This document shows positions 1 through 12,145 of a stretch of DNA of 64,000 bases, piece after piece (position 1 is the stretch's first letter; every line of letters starts with the position of its first letter). Below the pieces are notes generated by a model. That model did not search any database. It was not told the origin of the DNA and saw only the letters and a program-made list of their open reading frames with translations. The position numbers and the translations under genes were made by a program. This DNA is from Rehmannia glutinosa (taxonomy: Eukaryota; Streptophyta; Magnoliopsida; Lamiales; Orobanchaceae), in assembly GCA_016081115.2 (NCBI GenBank), contig JABTTQ020001501.1, positions 343,438-407,437 of the forward strand, given 5' to 3'.

Positions 1-1947
1 TTTCGACCTATAAGTCTATGCAATGTAATCTATAAAATTGCTTCAAAGGTCATATTTAGTCGCATTTGGAACATCCTCTCATCTCTTATATCAAAATCAT
101 AATCGCTGCTCATTCCGAGTAATTTATCATGGATAACATCCTAGTAGCCTATGATGAGATTCATCACTCCGCAAACTAGGAAAATCGGGGCATATATCCA
201 TCAAATTAGATATGAGCAAATCGCTTAACCGGATTGAGGGCCTTTACTTCTTCGTGTTCTCTCTTCATTAGATTCCCCACCCCTAGTTTATTGATCTCAT
301 TAGTTCGCATCTCCATCACCTCTTCTCTTTCCTTCTATATGGCCACCAATTCGGTTCCCTACTCCTCAAAGGGGTATTCTGATAGGGAGACCCCTTCTCG
401 CCTTACCTCTTTGTACTCGTGCTTCAAGTTTTTTTATCTAAGTTTCCAATACTTATAGTTTAATCGATACATGGCATAGACATCGCTTGTCAGCGGCCCT
501 AGAGCATCACATCTTTTTGCCGATGACACAATTTTTGGGCATGCCATACGCCCAAGAGGCATCTAATCGCCTATGGGCCATCCAACTTTATGAGAAAGTC
601 CGGACAACATACCAATAGAGAAAAATACGGATTTTTATTCAGCCCGATCACACCTACCACGACTCAAAACAACATTACCAACCTTCTTAATAACCCCAAA
701 TCGACAACCACAAGAAATACCTGGGTTATTCTTGGTTGTTGAGCAAATAAACAACAAGTATTCTCGAACTTACTCGATCGAACATGGAATAAAATTCAAA
801 GGTGGAAGGAAAAACATTTATCTCAAGAAAGCCGACTCATTCTCATTCAATCCATCATTGGCTTAATTCCTTTACATTCGCCGTGTCTTGCTTCAAATCC
901 CGGATCATGTAGTTGATAAGCTCCAATCGATGATGGCTCAATTTTATGGAGGAAATCCAGAGAAACGATCTATCCACCGTGTAGCTGGGACTAGATTTGT
1001 AAGAATAAATTAGCGGGGACTTGGCCTTCGCCACCTTAAAGCATTGAATGGATTACTTTAAACAAGCATGGGAAATCCCGACATGCCCCTCCATGCTCTT
1101 TTTCCCATGTTTTTAAGGCCAAATATTTCCCAAACAAGACCTATTTTCTCGCATAGCTTGATCCCGCCTTCGTGGTCTCGCGTAACATTTTTGCAAGTTT
1201 GAAATATTTGTGGGCGGTAAGAAACAAATCCCATTTGGGCTATTGACGAGAATTTGGGAGGATTCATGGATCCCATGTAATTCAAATTTCCGTATTCGCA
1301 CACCATGCCCATACCGCTTTCCGCTTTCTTTGCGGGCGCATTTAATGGAATTTGAATCGCCGCGGAATGGAGTCGATCCATTCCATCTTCTCCGATACTT
1401 TAAGCTAAACCGCCTTCACTACCCTTGATCGAATAAATTCTTTGGATATTTGGTCCTGGGGCTCTCAGACATGGGAAATACATAGCCTTATCATGCTATC
1501 TTGGAAAACGGTTTCCCTAGACTATCCTCATCACATGCCTCTTCCAGCTTCTGGGGCTCCAACACACTTTGGAAGAAAATCTAGAAACTTTGCATCCTCA
1601 CCGCACCCAACTTTTTTATGGTGATGTATATCTCAACCGTGGCTACAACCGATAACCTTTGACTTCATCATCTCCAATTGATGGATAAATGTGCTTTCGT
1701 GATTATCACGACCCAATTTTGACCCATATATTTTTACATGCCTTTTGCTTGTGCCTCATGGAAATTTGCAAGTTTATGGAGCTTATTATTCCTAACAACA
1801 ATCGCTCAACCTTTGGCCCAGTGAAATCCTCCGCCCCACGATCAAGATATCCGTGAGGTAATCGCTATTATATTCGGATTGTATTTGGTTCTTCCGAAAT
1901 AAGAAAAAATGGGATAATATAAGTATAGAATCCTTCGTGATCATCCT
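1..1947 (+). pseudogene. L1-type LINE, reverse transcriptase C-terminal part (5' side of solo LTR)
   Basis: This is the 3' half of the pol gene of a plant non-LTR retrotransposon; its 5' end lies outside the window. The RT catalytic block reads HLFADDTIFG at 510-539 (FADD at 516-527). It is followed by the usual C-terminal series: a region about ordering and joining threads (roughly 680-960), then the L1 signature ending in IWEDSWIPC near 1252-1278. Further on, FFRNKKKWDN near 1895-1920 resembles the tryptophan-rich tail that precedes the RNase H domain in plant LINEs. The reading frame is broken by several stops and shifts. The copy is interrupted at 1948 by a copia solo LTR and resumes at 3418. 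Family assignment is by motif recognition; the element is certainly non-functional as given. Confidence 0.8.
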
Positions 1948-3417
1948 TGTTGGGAAATTTATGTAATAGATTTTGATGATACCATGTAAAACTTAGATTG
2001 CAAAGTTGGTACCCTAAATCAATCGTAAATCAACTTGTAATAGATTGGTTATGTAAGTCGTGTGAAAGCAAAATAAGTTGAAGATTGCAAGACTCGACTA
2101 AAGATCAAGAGAAGACCCACCAGGTGGCATGCTTGAGTGAAGTGAAGTGAAGGTTCAAGCCAGTTGATAAAAAGTCGCCCTCGCTTAGTCTGATTGACAA
2201 AGAAAGTCATTCCTAAATCATTGGAATTGACTGGTCGGGGTAATGCAAGAGACAACATCAAGAAAGTAAAGAGATTCGCCGTCAAGCTAAGTCAAGGTGT
2301 TGCCGAAATAGCTTATGTCGATCGCCTACAATAAAGTTGTTTGATGAAAGAGTACAAAAAGCAAGGAGCCAAATGGGTGTACCTGAAATTCTCGCAAAGT
2401 TTAAAGAAAGGCTACAGAGCATTAAATTCAAGGTACATTCCACATCAATGCCGCAAAACTAGACAATCCAACAACCTACAAAGTGTAGTTTGAAAATACG
2501 CTATTTCTTCAACGAACATATTTTCAAACTTGCACTATAAAAGGCCGAGGATTTATTTGAGAGAAGTTAATACCAAGAACATGTATGAACGCAAGCATTC
2601 AAGCAAGTAACCTCGCAGCAAAGCAATATCTCTCAAGTATTCAAAGAATATCCCTCAAGCCTAAACTCAAGGAAATCGATCCAACATACTCGTGAAGGAA
2701 AGACGACTTTTATTTGTTGAAGAGGAAAATCTTGTTTCAAGAATAAGTGGTTCTACTTCTCCAAGGTTGAATGTGGTGTAGAAAGGTTCCGATTGAACTG
2801 TAGCTTTGAACCCGCTGGAGGCTAAGTGATCGATCCAAAGGTTTGAAAGAAGTCAAGTAGCAGTGGCAACCGCCTTGTAAAGCAGTTGAGCCCCATGAGC
2901 ACCTAGTTGTGTGATCAAAGTTGTTCAGATCGTTACCATTTTGTAACCAAGTCAAGTTACATTAATGGATTCTCCAGCAGGTTGGAGAAGAGCGGATTGA
3001 GGAATTACCCCATCCTCTAACCACTATAAATGTTTGTGTCTTTTTACTTTCAACATACTTACATTCCCGCACATCTTTATATTTGCCGATTGTTAATTTG
3101 CTAAGACGCCCGATAACAACCTAGCTAAAAAAGTTGTTGAAAATGTATTCAAAACAGAGAGGGTGAAAGTCTTTCATTGTCAGAAACCAAGTCAATCGTT
3201 ATTTTATGCTGTTAGCAATAAATGGCTAAGTTATACTATCAATAAATTTACTTCTGAGTATGTTGAGTGGCTAACTCGATGTGTAAGCAAATCTAGTCAT
3301 GCCCACCAATGACCTAGCCGATTTGAGTCAACTCAAATTTAAAAAGGACTAAAAACTAAAAGTTGGTAAAGTTTATTCAACCCTTTATAAACTTACTTAT
3401 CACCCTTGGGACCTACA
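1948..3417 (+). repeat. Solo LTR of the copia (Sirevirus-like) family shared with A, B and E
   Basis: The segment starts TGTTGGGAAATTT and ends GGGACCTACA, the same termini as the LTRs of element A. It matches them along its length, including the AGATTTTGATGA start region and a TATAAAAGG box at 2536-2544. No primer site or coding region follows: the LINE resumes directly at 3418. The flanking pentamers are atcct (1943-1947) and accct (3418-3422), which differ at one base and fit a 5-bp target duplication. It is therefore a solo LTR left by recombination between the two LTRs of an older full insertion. Length is about 1.47 kb. Confidence 0.88.
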
Positions 3418-4018
3418 ACCCTATTGGCAAACAATAAATCGATTGATTTTCATGCTTCCCACTTTTGACTAGAGCAACCATCTTGATCTTATCAATCCAT
3501 TCCTTGTCCCACATCGACCTGGTGGCCCCTCGTATTTATTTTGATGGCGCGATTTCTTTCTCAAGAAATCAGGCTGTATTTGCAGCTTGTTGTTTTCGAT
3601 CCAAGAAGTCATTTAATCATGGAGTGTCAAGAAATTCACCGGTATCCAAGATAGCTAAATTACGTAAATTTAGCCTTTGTGAGGCTTTATCTCTTGGGAA
3701 GGATTTGAATCGTTTTGTAGAGATTCGCTGTCGTGCTATTATTCTCGCTATTAATGGTGATTCATTTTTCCCGCATCATGTGTCGCTTCTCCATGACGAT
3801 ATTATTAGAACTAAATCCTTTGTTTCCTTGCGTGGCATTCTTTGACCAAGAGGGTCAATAATTGTGTTGCACATTTTTTTGCGATTCATGCTAAAAACAT
3901 GTCTTGTGAGACTTTTGTTTGGACTAGTATTCCGCATCACCACTGGCCCATTTTTGGCCGGATGATTTCCAACACCGTTAATTATTAATGCATTTTTGTG
4001 TTCTAAAAAATAAAATCA
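3418..4018 (+). pseudogene. LINE RNase H domain and 3' end (continues from 1947)
   Basis: The open frame at 3465-3845 reads as a plant LINE RNase H (RVT_3-type) domain. It has YFDGAISFSRNQAVFAA near the start, an acidic EALSLGKDLNRFVEIRC block, and LLHDDIIRTKSFVSLRG near the end. A shifted frame from about 3845 continues with VNNCVAHFFAIHA, matching the N-x-x-AH-x-x-A end of this domain. The A-rich stretch at about 4003-4018 is a possible 3' tail. Together with 1-1947 it forms one LINE copy of RT followed by RNase H, split by the solo LTR. Confidence 0.78.
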
Positions 4019-4226
4019 AACCAATCAGACCACTTCTTCATCCTTTTCTAATAGTGGTAAATTATAAAAGATATCGGTCCAAGCGTTTACTTTTAATTAC
4101 AAAAACAAATCGAAGTTATATATCATTCAAAATAATAAATACCCCTTAATGTTATTTGTAGTATCTCATGGGGACAAGCCTTGTGATTTTGAAATGTAAC
4201 TAGAATTTCTTGCAATAAGATTAAGG

Positions 4227-4340
4227 GATAAAAGCACTTAACCCTCCGAACTATGCCCATTTTTACACTTCGTCACAAACTTTATTTCAAAAAGATACTA
4301 TGCCTCTTGTACTATGCTAATTTTACACTTTACCATATAT
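4227..4340. repeat. Left inverted end of the 4227-6963 segment
   Basis: This end contains short internal repeats of the type 'ctatgc...ttttacac' (near 4250-4268 and 4313-4330). It pairs with 6878-6963 on the opposite strand. Similar repetitive ends are common in plant DNA transposons without recognisable transposase. Confidence 0.5.
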
Positions 4341-5465
4341 GCACATTTTTGCCGTAGTTTCGCACAATTTATTTTATAATAGTTCTAGAAATCCATCTAT
4401 GCTTGTCGAAATATTAGATGTCACTACTTACGCCTTCATCTTAATTATCGCTTTCGCCAAACCGCCTTCCTTTTTCTTCCGTGGTGACTCACCATGTGAT
4501 GGTTGTGGGGAATCTTTTAAAATTTGGTTTGCGTGGTCCCCGAGGATAACATATCTTTGTGTTGGGCCCTTGTCTTTTCCAAGCTTGTATGGTCTTGCTT
4601 GGTCAAGTTTAGGTCGAAATCCTTTCGCAAACTCTGGTTGTTTCGCTCGTACGCCCGACAAATCGACGATCCAACGGCCTACATGCGCCATGTTACAGAA
4701 TTTATGGTAAGTTTTTTGCTAGCCCGATCTTGTTCTCCTGCAGAATTCTTCTCTTTGTCTCGAAAAGTTCCTCCGCAAATCCCATTGTTGATCTTGTCAT
4801 CAATTCGTATGAAAGATCCATTTGCCGAATTTGTAAGAACTTGAATGAATACTGACTTTGTCCATTTCGCTTAGACAAACTCAAAGTCCCAATGCTCGCC
4901 GTAGAAGCTTCATCTTCTCGAGTTTGCTCCTACCAAGAATGGTACTTTTTCCAGTTGAAGTCGCTTTATGTATTTTAAAGCATTCAGATCCGGCCTTCTA
5001 AGCTTGATGAAATGAAAAGCTTCATTAAAGCCTTTCTTTGCTGGTTTTGGAGTTGCACCGATGAAATACAGCCTAAAATAAATCATTTGGCCAAATGTGG
5101 ATTATTGGCCACTCATAGACAACTTCCCAATCCATTTCAGAACTTTGAAATTTTTGGGAATCCTCGTGACATAAGATATATCAAGCCAAAGCTCCAAAAG
5201 TATACCATTATTGTACTTCATTTGATGATTTGTGTTTCATCCAAACTTGGGTATTTGCCTCGAGATATCAACCATTGTTTAACTGGTTAATACTCTTTCT
5301 TGTAACCAATTTCTCCCATTGTCGTTGATAAACCCGCTGGAGAAATCTTAATCTCGCCAGCTTGAACCTTAGATTTTTCTGCCTCGTGGCCTAAGATTCA
5401 ACTCTCTCCCTTTAACCCTGTGAGGTGTCAGTTGACTTGAAAACTCTTGTTGTGATAATGGAGCT

Positions 5466-6470
5466 TCAATATTCATTACAATTTGTACATCCTTGGGATG
5501 CATCACCGCAACACTTGTGATTATGATATTTGAATCCATAACCTCCGGTTATAGCCGCATTCTCTAATCGCTTCTTTTCTTCATCGTAGAGATGCATCCC
5601 GGAGAGGCTTGCAAGCCATAAGAACAATTGTCCTTGTGCGAATCGGGCATGCTCAGATTTGACTAGAAACGGATTTGTTAGCATGTTGAAGTCGCCTGAA
5701 GAATCTCTCTCGCATTGAGACATAACGCCCCAAAATCTTGTTCTAGACTCTCCGTTTTGCCTCGATATGTCTTACTCTTTTTGGGCGACCTCGTAGGCAA
5801 CACGCCCTTCCATCTCGGGTCAAGAAATCTCCAAGAAACTTTTCATGAGGTTTTATAATGACAATATCATAATCATAATATTGACATTCAGCTTGCCATC
5901 TAAGTAACTGATATTTCTAGTTTTGATTCAATTTTGTTTTTAAAAAGCCTTGACATTTGAATTATCAATTTTAAATTAAACATTTTAGCCAAGAAAATAG
6001 AGGCTATTTATTAAAGCCATTTTTCCCGTGATTATAGCAAGGAACTTTTCATCGTCATTGCGCGCCGTGACAACTTTGGCTACTGGTTTCCCATTTTGGT
6101 GTAAATAGGGTACTATTCTCAAATCAATACGGTTTTTTCCTCCGGATGAACTTGGTATGTCCTCTAGATTCTTGACTAAGCTTCAATATCATGAAGGATT
6201 TCAAGAGTCTTCTTCTCGATATTTCACCATCTTCAATCTAATTTCGACTCGATGGACCTATTTTGGTATATGATTATGGTGGTTGCCATAATAATTCCGC
6301 ACCGCCTTCTAGATTTCTCTAAGATATTTTGAGAACTTAGATATGCCTCGAAAAATATCTCGCTCCATTATAGAATTCCATCAGACTCATGATTTTGATG
6401 GGTGCTTCTTGATTGATTCATCCGATCGACATATAATATATAATTTACCATAAGTAAACTCGTATAATAT
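5466..6470 (-). pseudogene. Decayed RT-RNase H fragment, probably of an endogenous pararetrovirus
   Basis: Reading the minus strand, a block near 6372-6315 (YFSRHISKFSKYLREI) resembles the region after the RT catalytic site in caulimovirid polymerases, where the thumb leads into a connection. Further on, an RNase H-like stretch includes NDDEKFLAIITGKMA (about 6060-6016) and ends with LRWQAECQYYDYDIVIIK followed by FLTRD (about 5905-5805). This corresponds to the RxW...Y.D.I..I...DFLTR ending seen in Caulimoviridae and some Ty3 elements. A further minus open frame at 5723-5466 has a cysteine-rich end but no family I recognise. There are many stops and frameshifts and no intact gene. A Ty3/gypsy origin is the main alternative. 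Confidence 0.42.
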
Positions 6471-6877
6471 GTTGTTTGTTTATCACATTGTTTCAAGGTT
6501 TTCCTATCGCCATGCGAGTTTTTTTTTCAACATATTGATTGTTCCAATATGTTATCTTGTCCCGAGGTCTTGTGCATACATTGTCAAAATCGACGATATC
6601 TCCCGTAGGTATACATCTTCGACATTCGCTCCAAATCTATTTTCTTCGAGAAAATTATCCTTACCAATTGTTAATTACATAAATATAATAAATATAACTT
6701 AAAGTTCTTAGAAACCCAAGCTCCTGGAGCACGCTTTATGGATCGCAAAACCAAAGTAGTAATTATAAAAATGTAATGATTTTGATAAATATGGATGAAA
6801 GCCGCAATAACTTTAAAGCTTTTTGGCAAATCGAAAACAAACTATTGTATCCATTTCAGGTGCAAAGTTTTTACAAA

Positions 6878-6963
6878 ATTCAGAGGGTAAAATGTCGCTT
6901 AAAAGTTCATAGGACATAGTATAAAAATGGTATAGTTGAAGGGGCAAACCATTTTTATCGCTC
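6878..6963. repeat. Right inverted end of the 4227-6963 segment
   Basis: The reverse complement of this stretch aligns imperfectly with the left end at 4227-4340 and is followed by the putative target duplication agattaaag. The bases just inside the outer boundary (cgctc) do not match the left end, so the precise terminus is unclear. Confidence 0.45.
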
Positions 6964-7980
6964 AGATTAAAGATAGTTTTTGTGACTTACCTTTTTATGT
7001 GACCACAAATCTAAAAAGAAAATTGATATATAAAAATGAAGTGCGGAGTCAATTAGGTAGCCAATGCACTCTACTACTTTAATTTTTTTTTCAGAATAAA
7101 TTAATGTGGACCCTTTATTTGCTTGGTTGCTTATATGAAAATAACAGCTGCTTATCATGATGCAAAAGCCAGAATATTAATGCTACAAGTGTGCTGCCCT
7201 ATCATAGTATTACAATAATTGCAGCAAGACTTGGTTTTATTCTAATCTATATATAATACTTTTTTGTTGTGTTATAATACAGCCATAAGAAAAAGGTGTC
7301 ACGGTCTGATGGTCGGTCGTGTGGGGTCCTAATAGATACCAACTTGACTAAAGAAAAAGTTGTTTGTTAGGACTGAGAATTGATTAATTTGTTCACCTTT
7401 TCTCAAAAATCAAGTTGTGTTAACTTTTATGTGAGTTAGTTCTCTAGACAAGGCATATGGATTTCAACATGCCACCAATGTGCAAACTTGAGTTTAATCT
7501 TAAAATTTTAAGGTTTAATTTATTTTAGAATAATTATAAAAATACCACTAAAGTTTGGGATAATTTCAAAAACTCGGAGAAATTTTAAAATTACAAAAAA
7601 CGAGGTTTAATTCTACTTTAAATTTATGATAACAATAATAATTGTACAAATATAAATGTATTATTTGAATTCTTTTTACTTATAAAGAGAGTAAAGTGTA
7701 AAAACAAACAAATCTCGAGGGCATTTTGTAATTTTTCAAAAATCTTTAGATTTGTTTTTGTAATTATACCAAATCTCGTGGGTAGTTTTTGTATTATCCG
7801 CTTATTTAATCTTGATGGGCTTATGAATTTGTGCATTTAGGATTATGCTTGCATAAATCAAAGGTACTAATACTCTTGCCTTTTATTTCAAAAAAGAAAA
7901 GGTAAGACATATATTATAGTTAAAACAATAATGTAAAATAGTATTTTATATACTAATTAATCAAAAGCTGTTTTAGTATT

Positions 7981-8040
7981 AATGTCATTTGTATACATTT
8001 AGCGTGTATTAATGTCATTTGTATACATTTAGCGTGTATT
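7981..8040. repeat. Perfect tandem duplication of a 30-bp unit
   Basis: The unit starting aatgtcatttgtatacattt occupies 7981-8010 and is repeated without a mismatch at 8011-8040. The sequence after it (agtattaata) echoes the sequence before it (ttagtatt). This is a local slippage or repair duplication. Confidence 0.95.
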
Positions 8041-8090
8041 AGTATTAATAGGATATATTTACACAATTTTTAATATTTTTGTACGAACAA

Positions 8091-8150
8091 CCTTTAATTC
8101 TATCTGTCACATTGCTTTTTCATAAATGAAAAATAAAGATAGAATTAAGG
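8091..8150. repeat. Inverted repeat able to form a hairpin
   Basis: The stretch cctttaattctatct (8091-8105) is complementary to agatagaattaagg (8137-8150), with a loop of about 31 bases. A further partial copy (ccttaattcta) follows near 8158. It could be the remains of a tiny inverted-repeat element. Confidence 0.7.
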
Positions 8151-8340
8151 AAAACCACCTTAATTCTAATTTTTACTTACACTCTAGTTTTAACTTACAC
8201 AAAAATTGCAGGATTACTCTAAAATCTAAATTATTTTACAAGGCCTAAGGGGCAAAAAACGATATTTAATTATTTTATATATAATTTGTTTATATATTAA
8301 TTTAATATTAATTGCCAATGAGCTCTTAATAAAAAACCCA

Positions 8341-10611
8341 GCCCAAAAGAGTCCGAGACAGCCCCAGGCCGATTTCTCCTATGCAGCCCACATGGCCCAT
8401 CTCCAAGGAATAAAAATATCCCCATATTCATTTGTAAGTTAATCGTTCATAATTCTCCACGCATTTAATTCAATATTCAATTATCGTTTTATTCTCTCGC
8501 TCACCAAGTCGATTGAGCATCGGAGGCCTCCCAGTAACCCCAAATGACCCTAACATTTGCGTACGTGCAAAACAAGTTCCCAATCAAGGATCTCCAGCTC
8601 AAGAAGAATACTTGAAGACTTTCCCCTAGGGACAAGGATTTCACAACACCGCAATTTGGAGTGATATGCCCTAAAAAAGCAAAGATAATTTTGGCGTCGT
8701 CCGGGGAACAACTAAAGCGCACGAAGATGTAGACCGACCTCAAGCGCATGGAGCCGATCCAAGCCGCAAGCCTTGGGGGCCGTGAGACCTTCAAGAGTAA
8801 AGCCATCAAGAAGGAAGGAGGCCATCTACCTTCAACCGGAATGGCGCCGCTCCCCCCATAATAAGAAAAAAAGGCGCCTACCTTACCTGCAGGAGCTCCA
8901 CCCATTGAAGAAATTTACCGTCAGGAAGAGGGCTCACCCTAGTTAGTTCATTTGACTTGGGAAGCCCTCCAAGCTCGCTTAGATGAAGCTGCCTGAAATG
9001 CTTTGAAGCACTGCTGGCGGTCGAGCCGCGGGAGACTTCACCCGGCCGCCGCTTTTGAAGACTTTGACCTAGAAGGTCAGGAAGAAGAGATGACGGACAC
9101 GGAAGTTAATCGGAAGAGTTGGCATTAGTTGAAGAATCCCATGTTGTTGATGTGATCCGGTGAATCGCAAGAAAAACTATCACATTGAAGATGAGAGGCC
9201 AGCCTTCCTCCGGAGGGGCGTCGCCTTCTTCCGGGAGGGATTCGGCCTCTGAAGAAGTTTGCTTAACGCTAATAGCCAGCCTCTAATCCCTCGGGCCGAA
9301 GCTACCCGAAAGCCGCTTTCCTGTGAATCACGTCGGCACGAAGCCGCGGAAGACCTCCTCAAGCTTCGCCGATATCAAGACTTCCTCAAGCTTCTCGCCA
9401 GATATTGAACACTTTGAGTCCACACTCACAAGACCGGCCAAGAGTCGTAGAAAGTGAAAACATTAGCCAAGCAAACTCGTGGCCAGATAGAGAGGAAGTT
9501 CATCGACTCTCGCGATCCTCGGCTGCCATCACTCGGCATCAAGATCTCCCCTCCTGAGATGATGAGACCAGAGGTCCACCAGAATACTTAGACAAAATCC
9601 ATGAAAGGCGGATCTCTACATCATGATGGACACTTCCTATTATAAAGTCATTCCGGACAATGTTTGACTAAGCACCACTAACTTGGTTGATTAGCTCCGA
9701 GTCGTATCAACCCCTCGGGATGGACATGCTCACTATTGCTTCGCGACGATGATCTCCATCGTAACGAAGCATTTAAAGATCACGGCTCATCTTTTTTCAA
9801 GTAAAAACAATACGTAAATAGTTATCATGTAGACTCATGAAGTGATTCGTGAAAAAGTCGCAGTGCTTCAAAGCCAAGAACACAAGCAAGAAGGAAGACC
9901 TGAGAAGACATGAGGATAGACTCTTCCTTCCAACGGGAGCCATTCAATAACTCGTAGAGTCAAGGAGACACCTGTGCCCTGGCCAAGGGGGCGTCATTTA
10001 CCGCCAAGGAAACGCTTTGCCTCGCAAAAGGGCGCTTCCGCAACTCCTTTTTCTAAAGCGGCTATGCTTCACCAGATAAGTCCTGGCTTATACCCGGAAG
10101 TTTCTAGCTTAGTGAGACTACCTTAATGCTCTATAACATAAATGCTTCGAGTCGGATGAGAATATCTCGAGCCCGCCAATCGCATAAAGACCCCTGAAGG
10201 GCATCATTAGCAGGTAAAGCGGCAGCAATAACCGCATGAAGAATAACCCTTACCGACTAGAACGATAGAGAGGATTAATGAACTGAAAAAAACATCCAGA
10301 TATCAAGAGGCCATCATATTGACGGAGGACAAACAAACTGAAGTCCATAAAGATAAGCATGAACTCTCCTGCTCAAGTCAAGATTCAAGAGCTATCTAGA
10401 CTAGTCAAACTATTCTCGGAACAAGCATCCCTTTACAAAAAACAAAAGAAAAACAGAACTCCTAGACGACCGTGGAGTGAACCATCTCGCCAGAGGGAAT
10501 CCATAAAATCGCCATTTATTAGAGAGGCATGCATCAACACAAAACAAAAAAGAAATGCTCAACTCATTGAGAAGACGAAGACCTCATAGATGAAGAAAAT
10601 CGAACCATGAA
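8341..10611 (+). mobile_element. Ty3/gypsy remnant H: LTR end, primer site and gag-like region
   Basis: The primer-binding-like sequence at 8692-8709 marks the junction between an LTR end (to about 8690) and an internal region. The downstream DNA is much richer in GC than the spacer before it. It encodes highly charged peptides typical of a gypsy gag N-terminus, but no frame stays open beyond about 75-130 codons. I recognise no protease, RT or integrase before copia element B interrupts it at 10612. The LTR 5' boundary was not found. Clade cannot be fixed; the primer site resembles that of Tat-like elements. Confidence 0.5.
8692..8709 (+). promoter_or_regulatory. Primer-binding site of gypsy remnant H
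   Basis: TGGCGTCGTCCGGGGAAC resembles the TGGCGCCGTCTGTGGGGA type primer site that follows the 5' LTR of many plant Ty3/gypsy elements. It differs by a few bases. Confidence 0.6.
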
Positions 10612-12126
10612 TGTAGATCCCAAGGGGTGAGTTGTGTTTAGAAGGAGAGAGGGTTTAATAAACCTTACCAAATTTTCGAACTTAGTCCTTTAAAATTATT
10701 TGAACAGAGCTAACTAAAATCAACTAAGTTTGGGGGACAAAATAGTTGGCTTACTTCAAAAAAGTTACCACTCAATGCACTGATCGAGCCGTTGATAGTA
10801 TAACTCACCCGGGTCACTAACACTTAACTTTTCACTAATTTGGTTTTGTTTGCTGGGGATTTATCACCCTTGATGTTTTAAACTTGTTTTAAACACTTGT
10901 TTTTAGCAAGTATGTTATTATCGCTAGGTTTAGCAAAATTAACTTAACAACAAGATCAAAATATGCAGAAAAAAATAAAGCGCTATAAGTAAATTGGCAC
11001 AAGCAAATTTATAGTGATTTGAGGATGAGACAATTCCTCTAATCCACTTTTCTCCAACTCCCGGAGGAATCCACTAACTAATAGATTAGGTTACAAAGTA
11101 GTTCTCGCCTGAGTCCTTGATCACATACCGGGCCGCTCATGGGACTCAATTTTCTTCACAAGACAACGCTTTGCTACTTAACTCCCTTCAACCATGGAAT
11201 TGATCACACAAACCTTCCAACGAGCTCAAATCTTCTCGGGTTCGACCTTTGAACCTTACTACAACTCCTTCAACCTTGGAGCGTAGAACCCTAAGTTCAC
11301 TATTTCCTTCAAATTGATGAAGCATTATTTCTTCTGCTGGAATGTGTTGATCGGTTCCTTCGATTGTAGGCTTGAGGAATGTTTTTGAAAGCTTGAGAGT
11401 ATTTTTGTAGGTTTTCCCGCTTGTATTGCTTGTTAAACTGGGTGGAAATTGGTCTTCTTTTCTCACTTGCTTCTCACTCTTTTTATAGTGCTTATTTGAG
11501 AATCGTCCCTTGAAGAGACGGGTGATTTTCAAATAACACTTCTAGGTCGCTGGCTTGTTTTGTATTGATCTCAGCTTGTGATGATGATATTTCCTCGTAT
11601 TAAATGATGTCCGCAACCTTTTAGCCTCCCACACGCAGCTGCTTCCCTATTGGTTTATTCTATTTGCATTTCTAGATGAGCATTTTTAAACATGGCAACA
11701 TGAATGTATTACTATATTAAGTAATATCCTTTGACTGCAACAAATTAATTTCAATGATTTGACTTGACAACCGCTTTTACCCCTTTAACTTGAGTCAACC
11801 CAACCTTTTGAATGACTTAATCGTCATTCAACCAGACTTGGCTCTTAATCGACTTGATTGTCACTTCTTCATCCTTTACTCGTATGTCTCACAAACCGGG
11901 TCTCTTCTTCTGGCCGAGTCTAAACCTTCCATCTTGACTACACACACCGACACACAACTGGGTCTTCACTTCAATCTTCGCTTGACTCTTGTATTCTTCA
12001 ACATACCGACTTCACCACTCATGCAAGCCTATCTTTACAAATAGAAATACAAGGAAAATGGGGTTCCAACTTCCAATTGTAAGTTTTACATGGTATCATC
12101 AAAATCTAATAGTAAACTTCCTAACA
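10612..12126 (-). repeat. 3' LTR of copia element B
   Basis: As written it starts TGTAGATCCCAAGGGGTGAG and ends CTTCCTAACA, the reverse complement of the family LTR termini. Length is 1,515 bp, close to the 1.47-1.56 kb of other copies. A TATA-like box reads ttttatagtg near 11478 (minus strand CACTATAAAA). It is bordered on the inside by the polypurine tract. Confidence 0.9.
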
Positions 12127-12145
12127 ATTTCCCCTTTTGATGATG
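12127..12145 (-). promoter_or_regulatory. Polypurine tract of element B
   Basis: The minus strand reads ATCATCAAAAGGGGAAAT directly before the LTR. The same phrase precedes the 3' LTR of element A. It primes plus-strand synthesis in this element family. Confidence 0.85.

Larger units (their letters stand above)
4227..6963. mobile_element. Possible Mutator-like element with imperfect inverted ends
   Basis: The left end (from 4227, gataaaagcacttaac) and the reverse complement of the right end (to 6963) share an imperfect inverted repeat of about 60 bp. It is built around phrases such as AACTATGCCCATTTTTACAC and the matching AACTATACCATTTTTATAC. The flanks carry agattaagg (4218-4226) and agattaaag (6964-6972), a near-perfect 9-bp duplication as made by Mutator-like transposons. 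No transposase was recognised inside. The interior holds a reverse-strand RT-RNase H fragment, so this may be a captured passenger. The exact outer base at the right end is uncertain. Confidence 0.45.
6973..8340. other. AT-rich spacer without recognised genes
   Basis: The open frames here (for example 6967-7158 and 7624-7836 on the minus strand) are short, AT-driven and show no motif. Apart from a tandem 30-bp duplication and a small inverted repeat, I see no structure. It may be the oldest host background in the window or a decayed element. Confidence 0.5.

Noticed and set aside
1058..1381. Minus-strand open frame of 107 codons in the LINE region
   Set aside because: It is opposite the plus-strand LINE RT sequence and has no motif.
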